DNA of 64,000 bases from the NCBI RefSeq assembly GCF_009832865.1, contig NZ_CP047130.1, forward strand, positions 1,922,001 to 1,986,000, given 5' to 3'. The position numbers and the translations under genes are program-made. Position 1 is the stretch's first letter, and every line of letters starts with the position of its first letter. Positions 51,650 through 61,910 of this stretch are shown piece by piece. Below the pieces are notes generated by a model that ran no database searches, had not been told where the DNA came from, and worked only from the letters and a program-made list of their open reading frames with translations. The stretch comes from Colwellia sp. 20A7 (GTDB taxonomy: Bacteria; Pseudomonadota; Gammaproteobacteria; Enterobacterales; Alteromonadaceae).

Positions 51650-53677
51650 TTATGCTTCATCATTGACACTTATTTGTTCGCTAAATGCCAATAACTCAGC
51701 TCCGCCATCAACCATATCACCTGCTTGAAAGAATATTTCATTAATGATGCCGTCACTGGGGGCTTTAATCGTATGTTCCATTTTCATTGCTTCCATAATA
51801 ACTAGCGGTTGATTTTTACTAACGGTATCGCCAGTTTTTACTAATACACTAATCATGGTGCCATTCATTGGCGCCGTTAAACCACCATGTCCGTCTTCAT
51901 TATCATGTTGACCACAATCAGGTAAAATATAGATAAAGTTGAATACACCATTTTCTCTGTATAAATTAATACTATTATTAATAAGGCTGACCGTTGTTGT
52001 ACTTCGGTGACCATTGATGGTGGTAATGAGAAGGTCGTTATTTAGGCTACCTTGGCAATTAAATTGCTCACCATTAACATTCAGTGAATAATAGACATCA
52101 GAGACGTATTTTTTTTGTTCAACTTCAACGTTGTACTCTGTTTCGTTATGCGCTAGCGCGAACGAATGTATATAAGGTTCATTTAAACGCCAAGCATTGG
52201 CATTGTGCCAAGGTGAATTTGAATCACTACTTTTTAACGCATCTTTTTGGGCTTGGTGTTGCATTGTTAAGATGAGGTATAAAGCGGCGATTGGTAATTC
52301 GTTTTGTAATATTTGTTTTTTATTATTGAAAATAAGCTCGTTATTTTTTTCAATAAAACTCGTGTCTATTTCTTCATCCATAAACGGTTGCGATGTTGCT
52401 AAGTTATAGAGGAAATCAATATTCGTTGTTACACCATTGATACGATATTCGCTTAATGCTTTGCTTAAACGTTTTAGTGCTTTTTCACGACTTTCATCCC
52501 ATACAATTAATTTTGCGATCATAGGATCATAATAAACACTTACTTCATCTCCTTGGCATACACCGGTATCAATGCGCACATGTTTACTTTCAATAGGTGT
52601 TTGCAATAAGGTTAGCTTACCTGTTGCCGGTAGAAAGTCTTTATCAGGATCTTCAGCATAAATACGGGCTTCAAAAGCATGTCCATTGAGCACTAGTTGT
52701 TTTTGCGTTTTAGGTAATATTTCACCAGCGGCAACGCGCAATTGCCATTCAACTAAATCTTGGCCACTAATCATTTCAGTGACGGGATGCTCAACCTGTA
52801 GACGAGTATTCATCTCCATAAAATAGAAAGAGCCATTAACATCAAGTAAAAACTCAACCGTACCTGCGCCTTGATAACCAATAGCTTGAGCTGACTTTAT
52901 TGCAGACTTACCCATTTGTGTACGTAACTCTTCACTCATACCAAAAGCCGGGGCTTCTTCAATCACTTTTTGGTGACGACGTTGAACCGAACAATCTCGT
53001 TCGAATAAGTAAACGGCATTGTTGTGGTTATCACAAAAAACTTGAATTTCAACATGACGAGGTTGAGTTAAATATTTCTCTACTAACATAGTATCGTCAC
53101 CAAAAGATGACATTGCTTCTCGTTTTGCTGCCGCGAGGCCTTCTTCAAACTCTTGTTCGCTCCATACTTGGCGCATACCTTTACCACCGCCGCCAGCGGT
53201 CGCTTTTAATAATACGGGATAGCCCATATCATCAGCAGCTTTTTTAATTATTTCACTTGATTGGTCGTCGCCATGGTAGCCAGGTACTAAAGGTACGTTG
53301 GCTTTTTCCATAATGTTTTTAGCGGCTGACTTTGACCCCATAGCTTCTATTGCAGCTACCGGCGGACCAATAAAGGTAATGTTTTTCTTCGCACAAGAAC
53401 GACAGAAATCAGCATTTTCAGAGAGGAAACCATAACCAGGGTGAATTGCCTGTGCGCCTGTTTGAATTGCAGCAGCAATAACATTATCGCCTAAAAGGTA
53501 GCTCTCACGTGATGGTGAGGGACCTATATAAATAGCTTCATCGGCCATTTGTACATGTAAGGCATTTTTGTCTGCGTCTGAATAAATAGCTACGGTTAAA
53601 ACGCCCATACTTTTAGCTGTTTTTATAATACGACAGGCAATTTCACCACGATTAGCAATTAATATTTTATTGAACAT
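51650..53677 (-). CDS. liuD: Methylcrotonyl-CoA carboxylase, biotin-carrying alpha subunit
   Basis: A 675-residue protein with biotin carboxylase domains (ATP-grasp loop GGGGKGMRQV, EMNTRLQVEHPVTE) at about 1-450, a middle BT-type linker, and a C-terminal biotinyl domain with EAMKMEHTIKAP; the biotinylated lysine is near 631. With LiuB it carboxylates 3-methylcrotonyl-CoA. The middle region (about 460-580) is poorly conserved, as usual for the family. It sits between liuC and liuE. Confidence 0.96.
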   Translation of the reverse strand: MFNKILIANRGEIACRIIKTAKSMGVLTVAIYSDADKNALHVQMADEAIYIGPSPSRESYLLGDNVIAAAIQTGAQAIHPGYGFLSENADFCRSCAKKNITFIGPPVAAIEAMGSKSAAKNIMEKANVPLVPGYHGDDQSSEIIKKAADDMGYPVLLKATAGGGGKGMRQVWSEQEFEEGLAAAKREAMSSFGDDTMLVEKYLTQPRHVEIQVFCDNHNNAVYLFERDCSVQRRHQKVIEEAPAFGMSEELRTQMGKSAIKSAQAIGYQGAGTVEFLLDVNGSFYFMEMNTRLQVEHPVTEMISGQDLVEWQLRVAAGEILPKTQKQLVLNGHAFEARIYAEDPDKDFLPATGKLTLLQTPIESKHVRIDTGVCQGDEVSVYYDPMIAKLIVWDESREKALKRLSKALSEYRINGVTTNIDFLYNLATSQPFMDEEIDTSFIEKNNELIFNNKKQILQNELPIAALYLILTMQHQAQKDALKSSDSNSPWHNANAWRLNEPYIHSFALAHNETEYNVEVEQKKYVSDVYYSLNVNGEQFNCQGSLNNDLLITTINGHRSTTTVSLINNSINLYRENGVFNFIYILPDCGQHDNEDGHGGLTAPMNGTMISVLVKTGDTVSKNQPLVIMEAMKMEHTIKAPSDGIINEIFFQAGDMVDGGAELLAFSEQISVNDEA

Positions 53678-53726
53678 GTTATTTCCTCTTGAATTCAGGC
53701 CTATAAATAAATGCCATTAATACTTT

Positions 53727-54521
53727 TTATTTTTGCCAATTTGGCAAACGTTTTTCAAAAAAAGCATTTAAGCCTTCTTGACCTTCTTCTGATACTCGGA
53801 TTGCAGCTATTCGCTCACTGGTATTTGCTAGTAACGCATCATCTATGGTTTTAAACGCAACATATTGACTTAGTTTTTTTGCTTTTCGTCTAGCTTGACT
53901 ACCGTTAGCAAGTAATATGGTTATCATTTTTTTGACTTCATTGGCTAAGTCTTCAGGCTCTACAATTTCGTCAACTAAGCCCAATTGCTGTGCTTTTTCA
54001 CTGAAAAATCGCTCTGCGGTTTGAAAGTAACGACGACTCGCCTTTAACCCGATAGCATCGACAACGTAAGGACTGATAGTTGCAGGAATAAGACCTAATT
54101 TAACTTCACTTAAACAGAAGCTTGCTTTAGTGCTCGCAATAACAATATCGCAACAACTTGCTAAACCTACTGCACCACCAAAAGCTGCACCCTGAATTTT
54201 GGCTATTGTTGTTTGTGGTAAGAAATTTAATGCTTTTAACATTTGGGCTAGGGCGTTAGCATCCTTCAAGTTATCCTGATAAGAATAACTGGCCATACGT
54301 TTCATCCAACCTAGGTCGGCACCCGCGCTAAAGCTTTTTCCGTTTGATGCTAGGACCATGATACTAATATCGTCGCGCTTACTAATATCATTAAATATAG
54401 TTGTTAATTTTTTGATGATTTCATCATCGAAAGCATTGTGTTTATCTGGATTATTTAAAGTCACGATAGCAACACCTTGCTCATCTACCTTAAATAAAAC
54501 CTTTTCATTAGGTGTGTTCAT
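53727..54521 (-). CDS. liuC: Methylglutaconyl-CoA hydratase
   Basis: A 264-residue enoyl-CoA hydratase family enzyme from the ATG at 54521, which has an aagg ribosome binding site; a longer frame from 54590 would overlap liuB and has a poor N-terminus. Signatures are GKSFSAGADLGWMKRM (CoA and oxyanion site) and IQGAAFGGAVGLASCCDIVIAS. It hydrates 3-methylglutaconyl-CoA to HMG-CoA. Position between liuB and liuD fixes the role. Confidence 0.93.
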   Translation of the reverse strand: MNTPNEKVLFKVDEQGVAIVTLNNPDKHNAFDDEIIKKLTTIFNDISKRDDISIMVLASNGKSFSAGADLGWMKRMASYSYQDNLKDANALAQMLKALNFLPQTTIAKIQGAAFGGAVGLASCCDIVIASTKASFCLSEVKLGLIPATISPYVVDAIGLKASRRYFQTAERFFSEKAQQLGLVDEIVEPEDLANEVKKMITILLANGSQARRKAKKLSQYVAFKTIDDALLANTSERIAAIRVSEEGQEGLNAFFEKRLPNWQK

Positions 54522-54555
54522 ATTAATGCGCCTTACTTTTCTCTTAACACCAGTA

Positions 54556-56163
54556 TTACATTCTAAAGATGCCAAACTTAGTATCATCAATTGGGGAGTT
54601 TAATGCGGCTGAAATAGCTAAGCCTAATACTTGACGGGTATCAGCAGGATCAATAATGCCATCATCCCATAATCGTGCTGAAGCAAAGTAAGGGTGACCT
54701 TGATGTTCATAATTATCAATAATTGGCTGTTTAAATGCTTGTTCGTCTGATTCACTCCAAGTTTCACCTAACTTTTCTTTTTTATCACGTGTTACTTGTG
54801 CCATAACGCCCGCAGCTTGCTCACCACCCATCACAGAAATTCGTGCATTTGGCCACATAAATAAGAAACGAGGATCGTAAGCTCTACCGCACATACCATA
54901 ATTACCGGCACCAAAGCTGCCACCAATCAAAATAGTAAACTTAGGAACTTGTGCTGTCGCAACAGCCGTTACCATTTTGGCACCATGTTTTGCTATACCA
55001 CCTGACTCATATTGTTTACCTACCATAAAACCGGTGATGTTTTGTAAAAATACCAATGGAATTTTTCGTTGAGCACATAATTGAATAAAATGCGCACCTT
55101 TCTCGGCTGATTCACCAAAGAGCACTCCATTATTGGCAACAATTCCAACAGGGTAGCCGAATATATTAGCGAAGCCACATACTAAGGTGTTGCCATAAAG
55201 TGCTTTAAATTCGTGGAATTCACTGGCATCCACAAGGCGAGCAATAATTTCTCGTACGTCATAAGGTTGGCGAGTATCTTTTGGAATAATGCCGTAAATA
55301 TCTTCGCTAGGGTATTCAGGCTCAATAACTTCTTGTATATCAATATTGATAGATTTTATGTTATTTAAATTCTTAATAGCAGAACGTGCAATCTCAAGTG
55401 CATGATGATCATTTTGTGCATAGTGATCGGTAACACCTGAAGTACGACAATGTACATCAGCGCCACCTAAATCTTCTGCACTAACAACTTCACCTGTTGC
55501 TGCTTTTACCAGAGGAGGTCCGGCTAAAAATATTGTGCCTTGTTCTTTAACAATAATAGATTCATCAGCCATTGCTGGCACATAAGCACCACCTGCCGTA
55601 CATGAACCCATAACAACCGCAATTTGTGGGATGTTTTTAGCTGACATATTGGCTTGATTAAAGAAAATACGTCCAAAATGTTCTCTATCTGGGAATACAT
55701 CTTCTTGATTCGGTAAGTTAGCTCCGCCAGAATCTACTAAATAAATACAAGGAAGATTATTTTCTTGTGCGATAGCCTGTGCTCTAAGGTGTTTTTTAAC
55801 CGTTAGTGGATAGTATGTCCCACCCTTTACGGTAGCGTCATTAGCAACTATTACACATTCTTGACCGCTAACACGACCAATGCCAGTGATAATACCTGCA
55901 CTAGGCACATCATCATCATAAACTTTGTAAGCGGCGAGTTGTGAAAACTCTAAAAAGGCAGCGCCCTCATCAATTAATGCATTGACGCGATCACGAGGTA
56001 ATAATTTTCCTCGGCTAAGGTGGCGTTCTCGTGAACGTTCGCCACCACCCAGTTTTATTTCACTAATCTTTGCACGTAAATCATCAATTTGTGATTGCAT
56101 GTGAGCAGCATTATCTAAGAAATCTTGACTGCGAGTGTTTATTTTTGAAATTATTTTTGCCAC
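54556..56163 (-). CDS. liuB: Methylcrotonyl-CoA carboxylase, carboxyltransferase beta subunit
   Basis: A 535-residue carboxyltransferase with the usual two crotonase-like halves. Signatures are [21 protein letters not shown] near 40-58, [23 protein letters not shown], and the C-terminal [20 protein letters not shown]. It transfers carboxyl from biotin on LiuD to methylcrotonyl-CoA. Length and sequence are typical of LiuB/MccB. Confidence 0.97.
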   Translation of the reverse strand: MAKIISKINTRSQDFLDNAAHMQSQIDDLRAKISEIKLGGGERSRERHLSRGKLLPRDRVNALIDEGAAFLEFSQLAAYKVYDDDVPSAGIITGIGRVSGQECVIVANDATVKGGTYYPLTVKKHLRAQAIAQENNLPCIYLVDSGGANLPNQEDVFPDREHFGRIFFNQANMSAKNIPQIAVVMGSCTAGGAYVPAMADESIIVKEQGTIFLAGPPLVKAATGEVVSAEDLGGADVHCRTSGVTDHYAQNDHHALEIARSAIKNLNNIKSINIDIQEVIEPEYPSEDIYGIIPKDTRQPYDVREIIARLVDASEFHEFKALYGNTLVCGFANIFGYPVGIVANNGVLFGESAEKGAHFIQLCAQRKIPLVFLQNITGFMVGKQYESGGIAKHGAKMVTAVATAQVPKFTILIGGSFGAGNYGMCGRAYDPRFLFMWPNARISVMGGEQAAGVMAQVTRDKKEKLGETWSESDEQAFKQPIIDNYEHQGHPYFASARLWDDGIIDPADTRQVLGLAISAALNSPIDDTKFGIFRM

Positions 56164-56219
56164 GGGAAAGCCTTATTATTTAACGAAGTAGTTGGATTAA
56201 TTAGTAATAAAACAAATGA

Positions 56220-57389
56220 TTACTTTGATTCGTTGAACAACTCACGCCCGATCAGCATTCTTCGAATTTCAGAAGTACCGGCGCCAATTTCATAAAGTTT
56301 AGCGTCACGTAATAACCGTCCCGCAGGAAATTCATTGATATAGCCATTGCCGCCAAGTAATTGAATCGTATCGAGCGCCATTTTGGTGGCTAGCTCTGCC
56401 GCATACAAAATAACTGCAGCGGAATCCTTACGTGTCGTTTCACCGCGATCACAGGCTGCTGCAACCATATAAGCGTATGATTTTGCGGCATTCATTTGCG
56501 TGTACATATCAGCCACTTTGCCTTGTACTAATTGAAACTCTCCAATTGATTGGCCAAATTGCTTTCTGTCATGAATATAAGGTACGACTAAATCCATACA
56601 AGCATCCATAATGCCTAACGAACCACCAGATAAAACAACACGTTCATAATCTAAACCTGACATTAGCACACGTACACCTTTACCTTCATGACCTAAGATG
56701 TTTTCTGCAGGCACTTCACAGTCTTGAAATACAAGTTCGCAAGTATTAGAGCCACGCATGCCTAATTTATCGAGTTTTTGATGGCGAGAAAAACCAGGGT
56801 AGTCACGCTCAACGATAAAAGCAGTAATACCTTTCGAACCCGCGCTGGTATCTGTTTTAGCATAAATCACATAAACATCGGCATCTGGACCATTGGTGAT
56901 CCACATTTTATTGCCATTAAGAATGTATTTATCACCATCTTTCCTAGCAGAGAGCTTCATACTAACAACATCACTACCGGCGTTAGGTTCGCTCATCGCC
57001 AATGCGCCAACATGTTCGCCAGTACAAAGTTTAGGAAGGTACTTTAGTTTTTGTTCATGGGATCCATTTTTGCGCAGTTGGTTTAAACATAAATTAGACA
57101 TAGCGCCATAACTTAAGCCGACAGAAGCGGAAGCTCTACTAATTTCTTGCATAGCAACGATATGCTCTAAGTAACCTAAGCCAGAGCCGCCATATTCTTC
57201 TTCAACAGTCATGCCTAATAACCCCATATCACCAAATTTACGCCATAAGTCGCTAGGGAATTCATTATCTATGTCTATTTTTTCGGCGCGTGGCGCAATT
57301 TCATCACGAGCAAAAGCATTCACTTGATCGCGGATCATATCGACGGTTTCGCCTAAGTTAAAATTAAGTGAGCTAAATGAAGAGATCAT
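56220..57389 (-). CDS. liuA: Isovaleryl-CoA dehydrogenase
   Basis: A 389-residue FAD acyl-CoA dehydrogenase of the isovaleryl type. The catalytic base is E249 in [11 protein letters not shown], the position specific to isovaleryl-CoA dehydrogenase (short-chain enzymes use a later Glu). Other landmarks are [28 protein letters not shown] and [16 protein letters not shown]. It is the first catabolic gene after the regulator liuR. Confidence 0.96.
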   Translation of the reverse strand: MISSFSSLNFNLGETVDMIRDQVNAFARDEIAPRAEKIDIDNEFPSDLWRKFGDMGLLGMTVEEEYGGSGLGYLEHIVAMQEISRASASVGLSYGAMSNLCLNQLRKNGSHEQKLKYLPKLCTGEHVGALAMSEPNAGSDVVSMKLSARKDGDKYILNGNKMWITNGPDADVYVIYAKTDTSAGSKGITAFIVERDYPGFSRHQKLDKLGMRGSNTCELVFQDCEVPAENILGHEGKGVRVLMSGLDYERVVLSGGSLGIMDACMDLVVPYIHDRKQFGQSIGEFQLVQGKVADMYTQMNAAKSYAYMVAAACDRGETTRKDSAAVILYAAELATKMALDTIQLLGGNGYINEFPAGRLLRDAKLYEIGAGTSEIRRMLIGRELFNESK

Positions 57390-57449
57390 AGATTTTCCTT
57401 TTTTTTAATCTGGTTAACTAAAGTGGTTTATTTATTTTTGTTAGCGTTT

Positions 57450-57854
57450 TTATTGTTTTGTTAATTTTGTTAGTATATTTTGACAATTTTCTTCTAAATC
57501 ATTTAGCTCAATTAATACATCGTTAATGTCAGCAAGCTGCTGCTCTAATGATTTTTTTTTGTTTGCGATTAATTCCATCATACTTGATAACTGTTTTGCG
57601 CTTGATTTGTCTGCGTCATACAGTTCAAACAGTTTTCCCGTTTCAGCTAATGAAAAACCTAAACGCTTACCACGTAATATTAACTTAAGCCTAACTCTAT
57701 CTCGTTGGTTATAAATACGAGTTTGCCCTTTACGTGAAGGCATAAGTAGGCCTTGATCTTCATAAAAACGAATACTACGCGTAGTAATATCAAACTCTTT
57801 TGATAATTCCCCAATAGCGTAGCTAGTTTGATTTGGTTTAGTTTTTATATTCAT
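57450..57854 (-). CDS. liuR: MerR-family regulator LiuR
   Basis: A 134-residue MerR-type regulator. The winged helix-turn-helix is YAIGELSKEFDITTRSIRFYEDQGLLMPSRKGQTRIYNQRDRVRL-like (landmarks IGELSKEF, TRSIRFYEDQGL, RIYNQRDR), then a coiled-coil dimer helix. LiuR controls leucine and isovalerate genes in many gammaproteobacteria. It heads the liu operon on the minus strand, and candidate operators lie directly upstream at 57902-57917 and 58068-58083. Confidence 0.94.
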   Translation of the reverse strand: MNIKTKPNQTSYAIGELSKEFDITTRSIRFYEDQGLLMPSRKGQTRIYNQRDRVRLKLILRGKRLGFSLAETGKLFELYDADKSSAKQLSSMMELIANKKKSLEQQLADINDVLIELNDLEENCQNILTKLTKQ

Positions 57855-57901
57855 GTGGTATTCGTTACTGACAGTTATTGTTAAAATTACTTTACATGAA
57901 G

Positions 57902-57917
57902 TTTACGTAAACGTAAA
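57902..57917. promoter_or_regulatory. Candidate LiuR operator at the liu promoter
   Basis: TTTACG-TAAA-CGTAAA, a perfect 6-4-6 inverted repeat 48 bases upstream of liuR. The same half-sites and spacing recur at 58068-58083. This resembles LiuR motifs reported for gammaproteobacteria. Confidence 0.8.
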
Positions 57918-58067
57918 GTGTGTTTTTAGGTAATGCCTTCATAATATATTAAAACGATTATTAGCATTATCTTAGTTAATTATTTTCAAGTTTCTGTATT
58001 TTTTATTTTAATCACAGTAACGAAATAAATACGACGTTGTAAATAAGAGTAAAGACTAGTACTAAAG

Positions 58068-58083
58068 TTTACGTTGGCGTAAA
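58068..58083. promoter_or_regulatory. Candidate LiuR operator at the thiolase promoter
   Basis: TTTACG-TTGG-CGTAAA, with matching G/C on each side (58067-58084). It lies just upstream of a TATATT-like -10 at 58087-58092 and about 75 bases before the thiolase start, suggesting LiuR or a related regulator controls this operon too. Confidence 0.75.
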
Positions 58084-58156
58084 CGTTATATTGTTGTAGG
58101 CTATTTAGCTTAATATTACTAAAATTTATATCATCTTTCTTATTTTGGAGATTATC

Positions 58157-59341
58157 ATGTCACAGAGTGATCCTATTGTAATTGTTTCAGCATTAAGAAC
58201 CCCTATGGGTGGTTTTAGCGGCTGTTTTTCAAATGTTACAGCCCCCGAACTTGGTGCAACCGCGATAAAAGCTGCTGTAGCTCAAGCGAAATTAAGCAAT
58301 GATCAAGTCGATGAGGTCATCATGGGGTGTGTTTTACCCGCAGGTTTAAAGCAGGCACCAGCGAGACAAGCAGCTATTGCCGCGGATTTATCTTTATCAA
58401 CGGTTTGTACCACTATTAATAAAGTGTGTGGATCAGGTATGAAAGCTGCAATGCAAGCTCATGATGGATTACTTGCAGGCTCAATTGAAATTGCTGTTGC
58501 TGGCGGGATGGAAAGTATGAGTAATGCACCCTACCTTTTACCCAATGCTAGAGCCGGTATGAGAATGGGGCACGGTCAAGTCATCGATCATATGATGCTT
58601 GATGGATTAGAGAATGCCTATGATGGTATTTCTATGGGCTGTTTTGCGCAGGAAACAGCTGATGAAGCAGGTTTTAGTCGTGAAGCGATGGATGAGTTTG
58701 CTATCCGCTCTTTATCTCGTGCTAACGCAGCGATTGAGTCAGGCGCTTTTAGAAATGAAATCGCACCCGTCACTGTAATAAATAGACGACAAGAAACCAT
58801 TATAGATACAGATGAACAACCGGGTAATGCTCGCCCAGAAAAAATACCTTCATTAAGAGCCGCTTTCAAAAAAGATGGAACAATAACCGCTGCGAATTCT
58901 AGTTCAATTTCCGATGGTGGCGCAGCGCTAGTTATGATGAAGCTATCAACTGCGCAAGCGCGAGGTTTAACGCCACTTTGTAAAATAGTGGCTCATGCAA
59001 CTCATGCACAAAAACCAGCTGAATTTACAGCAGCACCTGTAGGTGCAATGACCAAATTATTAGAAAAAGCAGGCTGGGCAGCAGACGATGTTGATTTATT
59101 TGAAATCAATGAAGCATTTGCAATGGTGACTATGCTAGCCGTTAAAGATATGGATTTAGATATGAATAAAGTTAATGTTAACGGTGGTGCTTGTGCATTA
59201 GGTCATCCATTAGGTGCAAGTGGTGCACGTATTATGGTGACACTTATTCATGCTCTAAAAAATAAAGGCTTATCTAAAGGGATTGCTTCTTTATGCATAG
59301 GTGGCGGTGAAGCAACGGCTATTGCCTTGGAAATGTTATAA
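58157..59341 (+). CDS. Acetyl-CoA C-acyltransferase (thiolase)
   Basis: A 394-residue thiolase from the ATG at 58157, which has a ggag ribosome binding site six bases before it; a TTG four codons earlier is unlikely. The acylated cysteine is C91 (NKVCGSGMKA), with NEAFA and GGACALGHPLGASG supplying the histidine site, and the second cysteine in SLCIGGGEA. In this gene set it should cleave 2-methylacetoacetyl-CoA (isoleucine) and/or acetoacetyl-CoA (leucine). It corresponds to the first gene of the Shewanella ivd operon (ivdA). Confidence 0.93.
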   Translation: MSQSDPIVIVSALRTPMGGFSGCFSNVTAPELGATAIKAAVAQAKLSNDQVDEVIMGCVLPAGLKQAPARQAAIAADLSLSTVCTTINKVCGSGMKAAMQAHDGLLAGSIEIAVAGGMESMSNAPYLLPNARAGMRMGHGQVIDHMMLDGLENAYDGISMGCFAQETADEAGFSREAMDEFAIRSLSRANAAIESGAFRNEIAPVTVINRRQETIIDTDEQPGNARPEKIPSLRAAFKKDGTITAANSSSISDGGAALVMMKLSTAQARGLTPLCKIVAHATHAQKPAEFTAAPVGAMTKLLEKAGWAADDVDLFEINEAFAMVTMLAVKDMDLDMNKVNVNGGACALGHPLGASGARIMVTLIHALKNKGLSKGIASLCIGGGEATAIALEML

Positions 59342-59357
59342 TTAATTAGGAAATATT

Positions 59358-60514
59358 ATGAATTTTGACTTAACTGAAGATCAACAAATGTTTGCTGATA
59401 CCGCTAAACAATTTAGTGATAGTGAACTATTACCTAATAGTGCTAAATGGGATCAAGAAAGTATTTTCCCAAAAGATGTTATTGCTAAAGCCGGTGAATT
59501 AGGTTTCTGTTCTTTATATACACCTGAATCAGCAGGGGGGTTAAATCTAAGCCGTCTGGATTCCTCTATAATTTTTGAACAATTAGCCATGGGGTGTACG
59601 GCTACTACTGCCATGATGACTATTCATAATATGGCAACATGGATGATAGCAACCTGGGGCAAGGATGCTATAAAGGATACCTGGTGTCCATCATTAGTCA
59701 CAGGTGAAAAGCTTGCTTCTTATTGTTTAACCGAGCCTGGGGCTGGCTCTGATGCTGCTTCACTAAGAACGTCAGCAAAAAAAGAGGGTGATAATTATGT
59801 CATCAATGGCTCTAAAGTCTTTATTTCCGGTGCAGGCGCCACAGATGTTTTAGTTGTAATGGTACGTACCGGTGGAGAAGGCCCTAAAGGTATTTCAGCA
59901 ATTGCTATTCCTGCTAATTTAGACGGTATTATTTATGGGAAAGCTGAGCATAAGCTTGGCTGGAATGCTCAACCTACGCGTCAGATTACCTTTGATAATG
60001 TAAAAGTTCCTGTTGAGAATTTGTTAGGTAATGAAGGTGACGGTTTTCAATGGCAATGAAAGGCCTTGATGGTGGTCGTATTAATATTGCAACTTGCTCT
60101 ATTGGCACCGCTCAGCAGGCTTTAAATATTTCAATGGAATATATGAAAGAAAGAGAGCAATTTGGTAAACCTATTGCTGCATTTCAGGGCTTACAATTTA
60201 AATTAGCTGATATGGCAACGGAATTAGTTGCTGCCCGTCAGTTGGTAAGATTAGCCGCGTATAAATTAGATCAGAATGACCCAGAGAAAACAGCCTATTG
60301 TGCCATGGCAAAACGTTTTGCTACTGATATCGGTTTTCAAGTGTGTGATGCTGCACTGCAAATCCATGGTGGTTATGGCTACATTAAAGAATACCCATTA
60401 GAACGACACTTTAGAGATGTGCGTGTCCATCAGATCCTTGAAGGTACTAATGAAATTATGCGTGTCATTATAGCACGTCGTTTATTAGCCGAAGGTGCAG
60501 GTCAACTACTTTAA
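59358..60514 (+). pseudogene. Short/branched-chain acyl-CoA dehydrogenase split by a one-base frameshift
   Basis: Residues 1-233 are encoded at 59358-60059, ending ...NEGDGFQWQ and stop; the rest continues in another frame at 60050-60514 (MAMKGLDGGRINIATCS ... QILEGTNEIMR). Adding one A at CAATGG (about 60049) gives GDGFQMAMKGLDGG and one continuous frame of 385 residues, the normal family length. Landmarks are CLTEPGAGSDAASL in the first part and the catalytic-glutamate region ILEGTNEIMR in the second. The intact protein would be an isobutyryl-/2-methylbutyryl-CoA dehydrogenase (ivdC type). No other defects are seen, so a sequencing error or very recent mutation is likely. Confidence 0.88.
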
Positions 60515-60655
60515 CCGACTTGGAAGATATTTGATTCACATCAGTAAATTGTTGGAATTCAATCTCTTTAAATAAACGTCAATATGCTTAGTAAATTAAT
60601 AGTATTGAAAAAATCAAGCAAGGGCTCGCGATAGCAAAGTAAGTAGGAACTTTAT

Positions 60656-61795
60656 ATGACTCAAGTAGTAAAATTTCAAGAACTTCATTGTGATAATGGT
60701 AAGACAATAGCGGTAATTACCTTAAATTCACCAAAATCATTAAATGCGTTAAGCGCTGACATGATCGATTTACTCTATCCAAAATTAAAGCAGTGGCAAA
60801 CACAAGAAAATATCGCTGCTATTTTTTTACAAGGTGAAGGAGAAAAAGCTTTTTGTGCTGGCGGTGACATCGTACATATGTATCAAGCGATGAAAAAACT
60901 AGAAACGCAAGAGAATTCAGATGGTTATTCTCCAGAGGTCATAGAGTATTTTACCAAAGAATATCAACTAGATTATCTTATCCATACTTTCAATAAACCC
61001 TTTATCGTATGGGGAAGTGGCATTGTCATGGGGGGAGGGCTGGGGCTAATGGTTGGCGGTAGCCATCGCGTAGTGACTGAGAGTTCTCGTATTGCAATGC
61101 CTGAAATTAGTATTGGTCTGTATCCTGATGTGGGAGGAAGTTACTTTTTAAATCGTATGCCTGATAACTGTGGTTTATTTTTAGGCATTACCGGCGCTTC
61201 TATCAATGCAGCCGACGCTAAATATTGTCATTTAGCTGATTATTTTGTGGCAAATGATAATAAAGATGTATTTATAAAGCAGTTAACTCAACTAGATTGG
61301 CAAGAATCTTCAAAAGCTAACCATAAGAGTCTTTCTGATCTTTTGTTAAGTTTCGAGCAAGACTCAGCTAGTTACTTACCTGATAGTAAACTTAACGAAC
61401 ACAAGGCCTTAATTAATCAAGTGACTAGTTTCGATAACCTTAATGACATTGTAAAAAGCATATTAATCGCTGAATGCGAAGATAAATGGTTTAATCGAGC
61501 ACAAAAGTCATTAGCACATGGTAGCGCTTTGAGTGCTTCTATTGCTTATAAACAGCTACAAGTAGGTAAAACATTATCTTTGGCTGACTGCTTCAGAATG
61601 GAACTAAACCTCTCCGCTAAATCAGGCCAGTTTGGTGAATTTGTTGAAGGTGTAAGAGCCCTTTTAATTGATAAAGATAATTCCCCTCAATGGCATTTTG
61701 ACTCTGTTGCTGCTGTTGATAATAAAGTAGTGGATTGGTTTTTTGAATCTAAGTGGGCAAAAGAAGAACACCCGCTATTAGCTTTAGGGCTTTAG
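60656..61795 (+). CDS. 3-hydroxyisobutyryl-CoA hydrolase
   Basis: A 379-residue crotonase-fold enzyme of valine breakdown, releasing free 3-hydroxyisobutyrate. It carries EKAFCAGGDIVHMY near 63-76, and the hydrolase-specific pair E150 and D158 in MPEISIGLYPDVGGSYFLNR-like region (landmarks MPEISIGL, YPDVGG), spaced eight residues as in human HIBCH. The length (about 380) separates it from ordinary enoyl-CoA hydratases (about 260). It precedes mmsB, which uses its product. Confidence 0.92.
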   Translation: MTQVVKFQELHCDNGKTIAVITLNSPKSLNALSADMIDLLYPKLKQWQTQENIAAIFLQGEGEKAFCAGGDIVHMYQAMKKLETQENSDGYSPEVIEYFTKEYQLDYLIHTFNKPFIVWGSGIVMGGGLGLMVGGSHRVVTESSRIAMPEISIGLYPDVGGSYFLNRMPDNCGLFLGITGASINAADAKYCHLADYFVANDNKDVFIKQLTQLDWQESSKANHKSLSDLLLSFEQDSASYLPDSKLNEHKALINQVTSFDNLNDIVKSILIAECEDKWFNRAQKSLAHGSALSASIAYKQLQVGKTLSLADCFRMELNLSAKSGQFGEFVEGVRALLIDKDNSPQWHFDSVAAVDNKVVDWFFESKWAKEEHPLLALGL

Positions 61796-61910
61796 TTATT
61801 GAGAAATAAACGACTTAAGGTTTAGTAACTAGGAATATATACAGAAGAATAAAATGTTAAATACTGTTTATTTCAAAAAATTATCATTATAAAAATATAA
61901 GGAAAGAACA

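Noticed and set aside
54522..54590. Longer start for liuC overlapping liuB
   Set aside because: The extra 23 residues do not resemble the hydratase family and the ATG at 54521 has a ribosome binding site.
58145..58156. TTG start giving four more thiolase residues
   Set aside because: The TTG overlaps the ggag ribosome binding site that serves the ATG at 58157.
60040..60062. Programmed ribosomal frameshift in the acyl-CoA dehydrogenase
   Set aside because: No slippery heptamer or stimulating structure at the junction, and the family is not known for frameshifting; a deletion or sequencing error is simpler.
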